Notes: a model not told the origin generated them from the letters alone. A stretch of DNA of 34,746 nt from CAZHOV01 sp964534315 (GCA_964534315.1 CAZHOV010000042.1:1-34746); one strand, 5' to 3'. Counted from the stretch's first letter, positions 15,673-24,266 are shown. Translations and numbers: made by a program.

Positions 15673-16974
15673 ATGAATTTTCCATTATTTATTGCTCGCA
15701 AGGTAGTTAGTCGAGGAGAGAAGCGTTTTTCCAACCTCATTATTCGTATTTCAATAGCAGCTATAGCGCTGAGTATGGTTGTCATGATCATGGCTACGGC
15801 TATGATTGCCGGCTTTAAAAAGGAGATACGAAGTAAGGTTTTTGGATTTTGGGGCCACATTCACATCATGCATGCCAGTATCAATCACACGCTAGAGCCT
15901 GTCCCGATCGACAAGAATCAATCTTTTTATCCACATCTGGATACGATTGGTTCGCTGGTTTATCAGGATTATGCTCAACTTTTTGGAGTGTCACTCGAAC
16001 AGTATATCGTAGAAAAAGAAACATTTGGCGGGGTTCGGCATATTCAGTCTTTTGCAATAAAGCCTGGAATTATCAAAACCAAAGACCAGATGGAAGGTAT
16101 CATTGTCAAAGGAGTAGATGACCGCTTTGAATGGTCTTTCATGGAACGGTTTTTAGTGGATGGTCAAATGCCGGTATACACAGATTCAGCAATGTCAGAG
16201 CAGGTACTGATTTCCCAACAAACTGCCGACCGGCTGGAATTAAAAGTGGGTAGCAAGTTTATCGTGCACTTCGTATCAAAAGGGGAGCAACTTCGCCGCC
16301 GATTTGAAGTAAGAGGAATTTACCGGACGGGACTGGATGAATACGATAAGAAATTTATTCTGGCCGATATGCGAAAAGTTCAACAAGTTTTAAACTGGAG
16401 CCCCGATCAGGTGGGGGGATTTGAAATCTTTCTGGAAGATATCCGTGACCTTGATGTTTATAAACGTTACCTCTTGCGCAACGAACTCGATTTTAGCCTT
16501 TATGCCGAAACGATCCGCGAAAAAGATCCTAGTATATTTGACTGGCTTGAGCTTCAAAATATCAATGAGGCGGTTATCTTAATTCTTATGTTTGTGGTCG
16601 CCATCATTAATACGATTACTGCTTTATTGATCTTAATCCTGGAACGGACCAATATGATCGGTATATTAAAAGCGCTGGGCAGTTCTAACTGGAAAATCCA
16701 GCGGATCTTTTTATATTATGCTTCTATCATTGTTATAATGGGGCTTTTCTGGGGCAACCTAATTGGACTATTTTTAGCTTTTCTTCAGGATCAATTTAAG
16801 TTTATCCGGCTTTCCGAGGCCGATTATTACCTGAGTTATGCGCCTATTCACTGGAATATCTGGACGATCATAGGGTTAAATATTGGCACCTTGGTAATCA
16901 CTTTCCTGTTTTTGATCATACCTTCCTTTTTGGTCACTACGATCAGTCCGATTAAAGCGATCAGGTTTAAGTAG
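15673..16974 (+). CDS. LolC/LolE-family lipoprotein-releasing permease (FtsX-like)
   Basis: This 433-residue inner-membrane permease has one N-terminal transmembrane helix (about 20-45), a large periplasmic domain (about 50-280) and three C-terminal helices (about 300-325, 350-375, 405-425). The N-terminus (FPLFIARKVVSRGEKRFSNL) and the C-terminal AIINTITALLILILERTNMIGILKALGSS match the LolC/E group, which with the ATPase LolD transfers lipoproteins to the carrier LolA. No ATPase gene is adjacent; Bacteroidota often place it elsewhere. A hairpin terminator follows. Confidence 0.88.
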   Translation: MNFPLFIARKVVSRGEKRFSNLIIRISIAAIALSMVVMIMATAMIAGFKKEIRSKVFGFWGHIHIMHASINHTLEPVPIDKNQSFYPHLDTIGSLVYQDYAQLFGVSLEQYIVEKETFGGVRHIQSFAIKPGIIKTKDQMEGIIVKGVDDRFEWSFMERFLVDGQMPVYTDSAMSEQVLISQQTADRLELKVGSKFIVHFVSKGEQLRRRFEVRGIYRTGLDEYDKKFILADMRKVQQVLNWSPDQVGGFEIFLEDIRDLDVYKRYLLRNELDFSLYAETIREKDPSIFDWLELQNINEAVILILMFVVAIINTITALLILILERTNMIGILKALGSSNWKIQRIFLYYASIIVIMGLFWGNLIGLFLAFLQDQFKFIRLSEADYYLSYAPIHWNIWTIIGLNIGTLVITFLFLIIPSFLVTTISPIKAIRFK

Positions 16975-16995
16975 GTTGGAATAAAAGAAAATATC

Positions 16996-17037
16996 ATAAT
17001 GAGGGCGCCTCATTGACAAATGAAGGGCCCTCATTAT
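16996..17037. terminator. Bidirectional terminator hairpin
   Basis: An 11-bp perfect inverted repeat, ATAATGAGGGC (16996-17006) with GCCCTCATTAT (17027-17037), encloses a further partial pairing (CCTCATT with AATGAAGG). It sits between the convergent permease and lipoprotein genes and is best read as a shared terminator. Confidence 0.75.
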
Positions 17038-17045
17038 AGATAGGA

Positions 17046-17423
17046 TTATTTTCGTTTCAAAACAATTTCTCCCATAAAGAATGGCTCTCCAACTTTTACC
17101 TTTTTATCACTTTTCACGTTCAATGGGAACGTCATGTATTGGTGAGTATTCTCCTTTTGATATTCCAATTGCAGGGTGTATTCGTTAAGCTGTTGACCTT
17201 CTTCCATTTCGATCATGTAATATTCAAATTCATTAGAAACATCAGATTGGAAATAGTCACAACCGTTATTGGTACCTGTACCATCAGCGCGGAAGGTTAC
17301 TTCTCCTCCGTCAGAGGTTTCCCAGGTTCCTACCATGGAGGTAAATTCATCTTCTTTAGAACAAGAAGTTAGGGTTAAAAGAGCAGCAGCAAACAAGAAC
17401 GATAAGATTTTTAAACTTTTCAT
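17046..17423 (-). CDS. Small lipoprotein, 125 aa, lipocalin-like
   Basis: The lipoprotein signal peptide ends in LTSC with Cys21 as the lipidation site. The following SKEDE residues resemble the acidic export signal that sends Bacteroidota lipoproteins to the cell surface. The mature part (MVGTWETSDGGEVTFRADGTG) looks like the first strands of a lipocalin-like beta barrel. Its ligand is unknown. A hairpin terminator lies 8 nt after the stop. Confidence 0.75.
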   Translation of the reverse strand: MKSLKILSFLFAAALLTLTSCSKEDEFTSMVGTWETSDGGEVTFRADGTGTNNGCDYFQSDVSNEFEYYMIEMEEGQQLNEYTLQLEYQKENTHQYMTFPLNVKSDKKVKVGEPFFMGEIVLKRK

Positions 17424-17743
17424 AATTACGTTTTTTTAGGTGTTAAATTTTAATAAGTATTAGTTAATTGGTTACATTCAACTATGTTTACACCTGAAAA
17501 AACGTACCCTTAGGTTTTGGAAAAAAATCTAAAAGGTTCTGATTTTTTTGTAATCAGCTGATATTCACATATTTTATTTTTGAAAATTAACTGCTTTCTG
17601 AGCTTGTGCTCGATACTCATGTACCGGAAACCCAAGTTTTTTCTCATTATCTTTTTAAGATCTGCCACCAAAGCTACATGGCTATTCGTTGATGTTTGAA
17701 AAACCCATCATAGCAGCAAACAAATTAAAAAATTCGTACAGAC
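17424..17743. other. 320-nt intergenic region, with possible decayed ORF
   Basis: No clear gene is present. On the minus strand a 65-codon stop-free frame (17510-17707) encodes VALVADLKKIMRKNLGF and RYMSIEHKLRKQ, which look protein-like, but it lacks an early start and I recognise no family. I see no exact TAnnTTTG box for the lipoprotein gene. The heptamer array at 17744 begins at its right edge. Confidence 0.4.
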
Positions 17744-17792
17744 CTAATTGCTCATTGCTAATTGCTCATTGCTCATTGTTCATTGCTAATTC
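17744..17792. repeat. Heptamer array (CTCATTG/CTAATTG), overlaps a gene's 3' end
   Basis: Seven units are in perfect phase: CTAATTG, CTCATTG, CTAATTG, CTCATTG, CTCATTG, TTCATTG, CTAATTC. The minus strand of the CTCATTG/TTCATTG units contains TGA and of CTAATT(G/C) contains TAG. The thioesterase gene ends inside the array; its stop is in unit 4. Confidence 0.92.
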
Positions 17793-18524
17793 CCCTCTGC
17801 ATACCGCCTTCTTCGTATCTCCGTCAATTAATTCAATCAAGTAGTTACCTCCTTCTTTTTCAATAGCCAAAAAAGCCTCTATCTGATGTCCGTACAACGC
17901 TTCCCGCAAATAATTAATATTAAAAGACCTGATGGACGCCTCTTTATAAAAAGAAATAGGAAATAAATCGGCTATCCACTGAATATATCTCACCGAATTG
18001 ACATGCTTGTTCAGATCTAAATCACTGTAGCGTACTTTAAATGCATCCTCCAGGGATCTGGAAGCCGTCGAAATCCGGTCTATTTTGGAGGCCGGGTCAA
18101 TGTGTCTGTTGACTTCCGTAACCCTGTAATCTTCCGCATCTGTCAAAAAGGAAAGAGAGTGGGGGCGGCGGGTATCCCAATCAATAGCTGCCCAGGTTGA
18201 AGTGGCTTCACCTATTTTCTTGCCCTTCCCATCAAAAACCCAAAAATTTCGGGTAGTAAATAATTCACCAATATCCTGAATCCAGCTCTCTACAACTATC
18301 TTTTCAAATAGGGCAGGGTAGCGCTCCATTTCAATTTTAAGTCTTGTCAGTACCCATGTTTTACCCACTTTCATCAGGTCGGCCACCCCAAACTGACGGT
18401 CGTCTGCATGTGTTCGGGCAGCTTCTAATAAATAATGGGAGATAGTAGTTAAAGAGGCTTTACCCCTGAAATCCACTTCGGCCGGTTGCACGTTAAAAGG
18501 ATATTGACTGATTTTTTCAAGCAT
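17766..18524 (-). CDS. Acyl-ACP thioesterase, double hotdog
   Basis: This enzyme releases fatty acids from acyl carrier protein. At 252 residues it has two hotdog domains. The N-terminal one (about 5-130) includes VDFRGKASLTTISHYLLEAA and MKVGKTWVLTRLKIEMERYP. The C-terminal one (about 150-245) includes KVRYSDLDLNKHVNSVRYIQW, whose DxNxHV pattern carries the catalytic Asn and His of this family. The last seven residues (LAMNNEQ) and the stop codon are encoded by the heptamer array, so the natural C-terminus has probably been replaced. An octamer array lies about 20 nt before the start. Confidence 0.9.
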   Translation of the reverse strand: MLEKISQYPFNVQPAEVDFRGKASLTTISHYLLEAARTHADDRQFGVADLMKVGKTWVLTRLKIEMERYPALFEKIVVESWIQDIGELFTTRNFWVFDGKGKKIGEATSTWAAIDWDTRRPHSLSFLTDAEDYRVTEVNRHIDPASKIDRISTASRSLEDAFKVRYSDLDLNKHVNSVRYIQWIADLFPISFYKEASIRSFNINYLREALYGHQIEAFLAIEKEGGNYLIELIDGDTKKAVCRGELAMNNEQ

Positions 18525-18543
18525 AATCCAATCTTTAGGTATT

Positions 18544-18583
18544 AAGGTATCAAGGCGTCCAGGTATCTGGGTGTCCGGGTGAT
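18544..18583. repeat. Short degenerate octamer array
   Basis: Five 8-bp units run in phase: AAGGTATC, AAGGCGTC, CAGGTATC, TGGGTGTC, CGGGTGAT. A GG pair recurs every 8 bases, as in array A, with an internal GGxxTC that matches the reverse complement of the array at the window's right end. It lies 19 nt upstream of the thioesterase start codon. Confidence 0.75.
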
Positions 18584-18633
18584 TTAACGAATAATTTTCT
18601 GATCAATTTTTTAGGAGTCTCGCAAAGAAGTAA

Positions 18634-18657
18634 ACGTAATCACGTAGTGACGTAGTC
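18634..18657. repeat. Three-unit octamer array (ACGTAGTC)
   Basis: Three contiguous units, ACGTAATC, ACGTAGTG, ACGTAGTC, differ only in the last bases. It is part of the repeat island between the thioesterase and YhhN genes. Confidence 0.55.
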
Positions 18658-18678
18658 ATGAAAATTTCATTTGGTTTG

Positions 18679-18745
18679 CCCCACCATTAAAATGGTGGGT
18701 TGATAATTATAGTATAGGACTACGCATTGCTTCGCCTCTACTATA
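18679..18745. repeat. Palindromic element, copy 1
   Basis: CCCACCATT (18680-18688) pairs with AATGGTGGG (18691-18699). It is followed by GTTGATA and a second imperfect stem, TATAGTA (18708-18714) with TACTATA (18739-18745), extended by AGG/CCT inside. A diverged second copy lies at 19616-19643 with compensating changes in the first stem. It lies between a run of octamers and a run of heptamers. Confidence 0.65.
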
Positions 18746-18781
18746 TAGTTTTTATTTTGGCTAAGCCCTATCTGGTGAGTA

Positions 18782-18830
18782 ACTTCATACTTCATACTTC
18801 ATATTTCATATTTCATATTTTCATATTTTC
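18782..18830. repeat. Heptamer array (ACTTCAT/ATTTCAT)
   Basis: Three ACTTCAT units and two ATTTCAT units are in phase (18782-18816), then an 8-base slip ATTTTCAT and a partial unit. Nineteen bases (18783-18801) are the exact reverse complement of 19581-19599, on the other side of the YhhN gene. Confidence 0.85.
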
Positions 18831-18833
18831 CCA

Positions 18834-18882
18834 CTACTAACTACTAACTACTAACTACTAACTACCCACTACCCACTACCCA
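18834..18882. repeat. Heptamer array (CTACTAA/CTACCCA) supplying the YhhN stop codon
   Basis: There are four CTACTAA units followed by three CTACCCA units, all in phase. Each unit carries TAG on the minus strand, so every minus frame is closed within three units. The YhhN stop is in unit 6 (18869-18871). Confidence 0.93.
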
Positions 18883-19552
18883 CACTTCCCCTAACGATCA
18901 AATACTGTCCTAGGATGTAAAACGCCATAATCCAAACACTGGCAAACGGAATAGTAACGGAAAGGCTAAATTTATTGATCGCGATAATGGAATCGGAGAT
19001 CATAAACAATAAGGCGCCAGTGATGATCATTAAAAAAAATCGCTGTGGAATTTCACCCTTCAAATTAAGGACGCTTACCACCATTCCTCCAATAGCCAAA
19101 CTATAAACAAAAACAGGGATTTTAAGATCTTGGGGTAAATCTTTCCATAGAAAAGTAAGCATACCAAACATATAAAGCAAAATGGGTAAAACCAGGATTG
19201 GGAGCTTACTAATTAGTCCTTTTCCAGGGTTCGGATGACTATTAAAGGAAATAATATAAAAAAGATGAGCCAGTAAAAAACTGCCCAAGCCTACTATAAA
19301 TAAATAGTCATAATGTGGAGGATGGCTAACAAACATCAAAGCAATATCCCCCATCATAGACCACAACAAAGCCATCATCAGGAATTTGAAAAACCGAGTG
19401 GATTTATCGAGTTTGGATTGACTAAGGATAATAGCCAATATCGGCATTAACAAGGGTTTGGTCGCATAAACCACCAGAGAATGATCCACAAAAATAAGGT
19501 GAATGACACCAACGATTAAAAAAAGTAGCTCCCAGAGTCGCGTTCTATTCAT
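18869..19552 (-). CDS. YhhN-family membrane protein (lysoplasmalogenase-like)
   Basis: This 227-residue protein has about seven or eight transmembrane helices. Family features are YATKPLLMPILAI (the TKP motif), LWSMMGDIALMF (the GD motif) and a C-terminal FMISDSIIAINKF. Human TMEM86 and bacterial relatives hydrolyse vinyl ether lysophospholipids; whether this one does is unknown. I use the ATG at 19552; the TTG at 19570 is also in frame. The last residues (SVGSG) and stop come from the adjoining repeat sequence. The gene is flanked on both sides by matching repeats. Confidence 0.88.
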   Translation of the reverse strand: MNRTRLWELLFLIVGVIHLIFVDHSLVVYATKPLLMPILAIILSQSKLDKSTRFFKFLMMALLWSMMGDIALMFVSHPPHYDYLFIVGLGSFLLAHLFYIISFNSHPNPGKGLISKLPILVLPILLYMFGMLTFLWKDLPQDLKIPVFVYSLAIGGMVVSVLNLKGEIPQRFFLMIITGALLFMISDSIIAINKFSLSVTIPFASVWIMAFYILGQYLIVRGSVGSG

Positions 19553-19580
19553 GAGCGCAAATTTAGGCAATTATTCTTTT

Positions 19581-19599
19581 TGAAGTATGAAGTATGAAG
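19581..19599. repeat. Heptamer array (TGAAGTA), inverted partner of 18783-18801
   Basis: 2.7 units of TGAAGTA. All 19 bases are an exact reverse complement of 18783-18801. The two lie about 780 nt apart on either side of the YhhN gene. Confidence 0.85.
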
Positions 19600-19615
19600 G
19601 CCCCCACCAGCAAAA

Positions 19616-19643
19616 CCCCACCGTTGAAACGGCAGAGTTGATA
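19616..19643. repeat. Palindromic element, copy 2
   Basis: It reads CCCCACCGTTGAAACGG, then CAGAGTTGATA. Compared with copy 1 (18679-18705), the A-T pair of the stem becomes G-C (CCATT..AATGG against CCGTT..AACGG) and GTTGATA is kept. Both copies face the same direction. Confidence 0.55.
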
Positions 19644-19677
19644 GTAGATAAAACAACTTACTCTAAGAAGAAAGTTT

Positions 19678-19712
19678 GGAGGCTCATATCACCAAAAGTG
19701 ATATGAGCCTCC
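19678..19712. terminator. Strong hairpin 3' of the metalloprotease gene
   Basis: A 15-bp perfect stem, GGAGGCTCATATCAC (19678-19692) with its complement (19698-19712), surrounds a 5-nt loop. It lies 15 nt after the metalloprotease stop on the minus strand, followed by a pyrimidine-rich stretch. It is most likely an intrinsic terminator. Confidence 0.8.
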
Positions 19713-19727
19713 TCTAGAACCAAACAC

Positions 19728-22700
19728 CTACTTAATGATCACAATAGGAAGTATTGCTCTATCCGCATCTCCTCTGAGCTCCAACCAATAAGTAGCTTCT
19801 GAAAGGTCGGTAAACTCAAAAGACTGCATCCAGGTTCCTCCGGCTATATTGATGACGCCGGAAGAAAGGGTTCGGCCCAGCACATCTACTAATCGCCATT
19901 CCAATGCATTACCTGAAACACCACTTCCGTTAATGGTAAACGTCCCTTTCGATGGATTCGGGAACAGATTAATACTCCAATTATTGGGAATCGTTGTGGT
20001 GTTAACCACATCAATGATGATCGTCTCCGATCCGCTCAGGCAGCCATTGGCATCCATGACTATGATTTCATAGTCGCCATTTTCGAGGTCCATATATTCA
20101 AATTGATCGGTAAAGGTCATACCTCCGTCAATACTGTACATATAAGGAGAGGTGCCGCCCAAGGCTTCTATTTCCAAAATATTCCCTACCACTCCGGTGT
20201 TAAACGTCAGGGCATCAGGCTCAACCACATCTACAAAGGGAATGTTGAAAACAAAACCATTAGCATCCTGAACCTGAATGGAATAGGTATTGGCACCTAA
20301 ATTTTCAAAGATAGGGGTAGATTGTAGAGGGCCGTTGTCGATGCTATACATATAGGGTTCAACACCCCCAAGTACATTGTCGATCGAAATAGATCCGTCA
20401 TCCAACCCATTACAAGAAGTAGGATTGCTGGTAATATTCGCTTGGATGATAACATTGATGGTGGCATTAACTGTCAGTACACAGCCATTTTCATCACGGA
20501 TGAAAAATACATAGTCCCCGTTATCTAAGCCTGAAAAAGTGTTACTGGTTTGATAATCAACATCATCTAGGCTATATTCCAGCATTCCGGTTCCGCCCAT
20601 GGCATCAATAGTGACAGTTGTTCCCATCACATTGGTATTGGCTGTAATTGCAGGAGGATCGATAAGGGAAATTTGAGGGGTGGTAAACTGGTTACCAATA
20701 TCATCCAATACGGTTATGAAATAATCACCGGGAGCAAGGTTTTCAAATACAGATTCATTTTGAAAATCTACTCCGTTAATGCTGTATTGGTAAGGTGGAA
20801 CACCACCTGAAATATTGGCCTCAATAATACCGTCCGCATTTCCTTCGCAGGATATCTGACTGAGAATACTAGCAAAACCGATGATGACCGAAGGATCTAA
20901 AATCTCTATGTTGAAAACCTGATTAGATTGCCATCCGCCAATCGGATCAGTCACATCGAAGCGGAAATTATCGGCGGTGGTCATACTGCCATCATGCTGA
21001 TAAACAATAAGGCCATTGTCAAGATCTGCTTGCGTAAATTGAGCGCCTAATCCCAAGACATTCATTCCCGGCATGAGCATCAATTCTCCAAACTCAACCG
21101 CTTCTAAAATAGTGTAAGTGATATCTTCAGCCGCTACATCAATACGCTCATAAGTTAGTAAGGAAGGAAAAATAGTATTCGCTCCTCCCTGAGGAACCTG
21201 GAGCGTATTGTTGTTTATTTGAACTAGCGCATTCGGGTTGGCAGCACGGCAAATTTCCAGGCTCCAATACTCCAACGTACCTCCATCCTGATCAAACGCA
21301 TCGGAGAGGGTGAGTATCCAGGTACCTTCGGAAGATTCATCGCTAAATCCGGCAAGCGGATTAATGGGCTGGAAATCTCCTTCAATAGCATAAGGGGTAC
21401 CGCCCTCGCAGGTATTCTCAAAATCATCAGAAGTATTGGGTGCATCATCATCAAAGAAGGCCAAAATATTGTTTTCATTGCATCCAAACTGAGAAGCAGG
21501 GAATCCCGGACGTTCAAAAAGGATGATTTCAGTACCTTCAGGAGATTCTAATCGGGCGGAGACATCACCGACATAAGTATGAGATAATTCAAAATTGACA
21601 TTGACATCAACAATGCTAAAGGCTTCATCTACTTCCAAAGTAGTTGAAAAACTGCCCACTCCATCGTCAGGGATCACTAATCCCGGATCTGTATCTTCCC
21701 ATATCTGGCAATCTCCTCCTAAGGTCTGAAAGCTAAACCAATCAGAAATATCTCCATCCCCACATTCGTTACTGGGCGTTACCCGCCAGTAGTAAACGGT
21801 GAGGGGGGCAAGCATGACTGGCGTATAATTGGAAGCCGAAACGGTTGCCGATTCCACTACATCCGCTCCGAAAGCAGGGGTTGTGGCAATCTCTATAAAA
21901 TACTCAGAAGCGGCGAAATCAGCTGCCCAGGTGAGCATAGAGTCGGTCGCTATAGCTACACTGCCATCAGCAGGCAACTCTAAAGTAGCCTGTGCAGGAA
22001 CTCCGGTAGCCAGATTCAGGGTGAGGTTGGCCGTAAGATCAATAGAAGCTGTACTGGCTAATACCTCCATGGTATAAATTCCCGCCATCGCATTTTGAAG
22101 ATCGCCGATGGTCAATACAACGGTCTCTCCCGGGACGACCGGATTTTGATCGAAATCAAAAGTTGCGCCTGCCGGTACTCCTGTTACGGAAAAGGTAATC
22201 TCTTCATCAAATCCGGCCAGCGAAAGGGTACTTAATTCAAAAACAGCATCCTGGTCATTGCATTGAGAGAGAACGTCAACGGAAGGGATGAGCACAAATG
22301 TCGGATCCTGAACTTCTTCAATAGTAAAATCTTCATCAGAAATATCGAAAAAGATATTATCCGAACAAACGATTTGAACTCTTGCCTGATCAGTAGCTAT
22401 GTTGGGTACCACTACATCGTGCGAACCGTCATTGGGTATATTTTCGGCGAGCAATTCGGTGTAGGTAAATCCACCGTCTAGAGAAAGGTAAATATCCACA
22501 TTGGCGCAGCTTACGGGTGCGTTATTGGTATTTGCTACATCCCAAGTCACTGTTTCAGTCGTAAAAGCCATCCAGGTCACCGGCGTATTTGGCGAAAGAA
22601 CCAGGAAAGGCCCTGCCTGATTTGTAAATTCCATTGATACATCTACGGCGTTGACGCAGCCGCCTCCCATCGCATTATCTCTTACTGAGCATCTGAAATC

Positions 22701-24266
22701 CATATCCCGACTTACAGAAGGAATAACTTCCCAGGTAGGCGTAGTACCATTTACAATGGCACTGATATTTGGAAAATAACGGGTTGGCGATGGTGTAGGG
22801 GAGTTTGACCTGAAGGCTGGTCCTCCTGAATTGGTCGACTGTGGTGGCATGGTAGCGATTTCATTGTCCATCTGCTCCCAGCAGTAAGTCAATGAATCCC
22901 CATCTACATCATCTGCAATAGCGGTAAGAAAGAAAGGGGTTGAAATGGGTAGAATGTAATTATTGCCTGCAGTAGTTACTGTCGGACCACTATTTCCAGT
23001 AACTGTAGTTTGGGGACAGTTATCTCCAGCACCATTCTCAATAAAATTGGTGATTTCTTGAATACTAATGGCGTGAAAGTGGTCATCGCTATTATTTTGA
23101 ACATTTGGGGCACAAATACCGGCATACCCCATGATGGTGGAAGCAGAGCCCGGTTCCATGGCTGTAGCATTTACCCGATTGCACGAATTATTCTGGGTGT
23201 GGTTGGCTCCAAATTGGTGGCCCATTTCGTGGGAAACGTAATCAATTACAAACGGGTCCCCAACGGGAGGATTATACCTTGTTACTCCCCAAGCTTTATT
23301 ATTTCCACAAACAGCATTTAAGCCTGCTACTCCATTATTGCCGCCAAACGCAAGGACATGACCAATATCATAATTATTAAAGCCAATAACATTATCTAAA
23401 TTAGTTTGATTTTGATCCAACATTTGACCTACCCCAAACCCTCCATTATCGTATGGATCTGTAGCTCCGTTAAGATAAATAATTTCATCATTATTGTCAA
23501 TTAGGTTCATATGAATGGTAAAATCCCGCTCATATACACTATTAACTCTAGTTAAAATTATGTTCAACTCCGCCATTACATCTGGTATAGTCCCACCATG
23601 AAATTGTGAAAACTCCCCTGTACACGCCAGCGCCAACCGATATTCTCTCAACGTACAATCCCCTAAAAAAATGGATTCTGCTACATCATGATCTTCATCT
23701 AGCCCACCATGGTCGTGAGAATCCGTTACTCCGCAACTCCATTCGTTGCCTGGGATCCCGTTATAATCCTTCTTATAATACACCTGGTGAATTTCATGCT
23801 GTCCGGTAGTCATCACATCAATGAAAACGGTGCTGTGCTTTCCGGAGAGGATCATGGCATGAAACCCTTTGTGCGTCACCCCAAATCGGGCATAAGCAGT
23901 TCCGTCTTCCGTACTTTTTCCGGCAAAGGATCGCATGTTGGGGTATTGGGCGGCCAGTCCCGGCTCCATAACGGGAGCTTCCTGTATTAGAAAAGTGCGC
24001 GTACTTCCATCAGGCATTGGAAAGGTCAGGGCAATTTCAGAGTTCTCAGCTTCCGGAGTAAACCATAGCGGCGCATCGTCCAGAATTGTATTTAAAGCAT
24101 CCAGGTCGACATCAATGGTTCTGTAAATTCTTGGCTCGATCCAACGAGTGCCTTCGAGGTCTTCGATAACCCCCGGCTCAGCATCGGTCCACCAGTTTTG
24201 GCTTTGTAAGTTTTGTTGAAAAGTGAAAAGGGTCAATAAAAGTAGCAGGTAGGAGAATAACTTCAT
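19728..24266 (-). CDS. Secreted reprolysin-like metalloprotease with P domain, SprB repeats and T9SS type A tail
   Basis: This is a 1512-residue exported protease. Residues 1-22 are the signal peptide, followed by a propeptide to about 200. The zinc site is HEMGHQFGANH (H346, E347, H350, H356), followed by the Met-turn region SASTIMGYAG. Next come beta domains, a fibronectin type III-like domain (about 755-848), a proprotein-convertase P domain (about 850-1010: SHTYVGDVSARLESPEGTE, GTWILTLSDAF) and a cadherin-like segment. Two clear SprB-type repeats follow (about 1130-1190 and 1275-1330, each with GGVxPYxYSI). The C-terminal sorting domain begins at WSINLFPNPSKGTFTI. Secretion through the T9SS is inferred from this domain. 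It is divergent from the FG-GAP lipoprotein gene. Confidence 0.95.
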   Translation of the reverse strand: MKLFSYLLLLLTLFTFQQNLQSQNWWTDAEPGVIEDLEGTRWIEPRIYRTIDVDLDALNTILDDAPLWFTPEAENSEIALTFPMPDGSTRTFLIQEAPVMEPGLAAQYPNMRSFAGKSTEDGTAYARFGVTHKGFHAMILSGKHSTVFIDVMTTGQHEIHQVYYKKDYNGIPGNEWSCGVTDSHDHGGLDEDHDVAESIFLGDCTLREYRLALACTGEFSQFHGGTIPDVMAELNIILTRVNSVYERDFTIHMNLIDNNDEIIYLNGATDPYDNGGFGVGQMLDQNQTNLDNVIGFNNYDIGHVLAFGGNNGVAGLNAVCGNNKAWGVTRYNPPVGDPFVIDYVSHEMGHQFGANHTQNNSCNRVNATAMEPGSASTIMGYAGICAPNVQNNSDDHFHAISIQEITNFIENGAGDNCPQTTVTGNSGPTVTTAGNNYILPISTPFFLTAIADDVDGDSLTYCWEQMDNEIATMPPQSTNSGGPAFRSNSPTPSPTRYFPNISAIVNGTTPTWEVIPSVSRDMDFRCSVRDNAMGGGCVNAVDVSMEFTNQAGPFLVLSPNTPVTWMAFTTETVTWDVANTNNAPVSCANVDIYLSLDGGFTYTELLAENIPNDGSHDVVVPNIATDQARVQIVCSDNIFFDISDEDFTIEEVQDPTFVLIPSVDVLSQCNDQDAVFELSTLSLAGFDEEITFSVTGVPAGATFDFDQNPVVPGETVVLTIGDLQNAMAGIYTMEVLASTASIDLTANLTLNLATGVPAQATLELPADGSVAIATDSMLTWAADFAASEYFIEIATTPAFGADVVESATVSASNYTPVMLAPLTVYYWRVTPSNECGDGDISDWFSFQTLGGDCQIWEDTDPGLVIPDDGVGSFSTTLEVDEAFSIVDVNVNFELSHTYVGDVSARLESPEGTEIILFERPGFPASQFGCNENNILAFFDDDAPNTSDDFENTCEGGTPYAIEGDFQPINPLAGFSDESSEGTWILTLSDAFDQDGGTLEYWSLEICRAANPNALVQINNNTLQVPQGGANTIFPSLLTYERIDVAAEDITYTILEAVEFGELMLMPGMNVLGLGAQFTQADLDNGLIVYQHDGSMTTADNFRFDVTDPIGGWQSNQVFNIEILDPSVIIGFASILSQISCEGNADGIIEANISGGVPPYQYSINGVDFQNESVFENLAPGDYFITVLDDIGNQFTTPQISLIDPPAITANTNVMGTTVTIDAMGGTGMLEYSLDDVDYQTSNTFSGLDNGDYVFFIRDENGCVLTVNATINVIIQANITSNPTSCNGLDDGSISIDNVLGGVEPYMYSIDNGPLQSTPIFENLGANTYSIQVQDANGFVFNIPFVDVVEPDALTFNTGVVGNILEIEALGGTSPYMYSIDGGMTFTDQFEYMDLENGDYEIIVMDANGCLSGSETIIIDVVNTTTIPNNWSINLFPNPSKGTFTINGSGVSGNALEWRLVDVLGRTLSSGVINIAGGTWMQSFEFTDLSEATYWLELRGDADRAILPIVIIK

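Noticed and set aside
17510..17707. Gene on the minus strand upstream of the lipoprotein
   Set aside because: The 65-codon open frame lacks an early start and is not recognised. I noted it only as a possible remnant.
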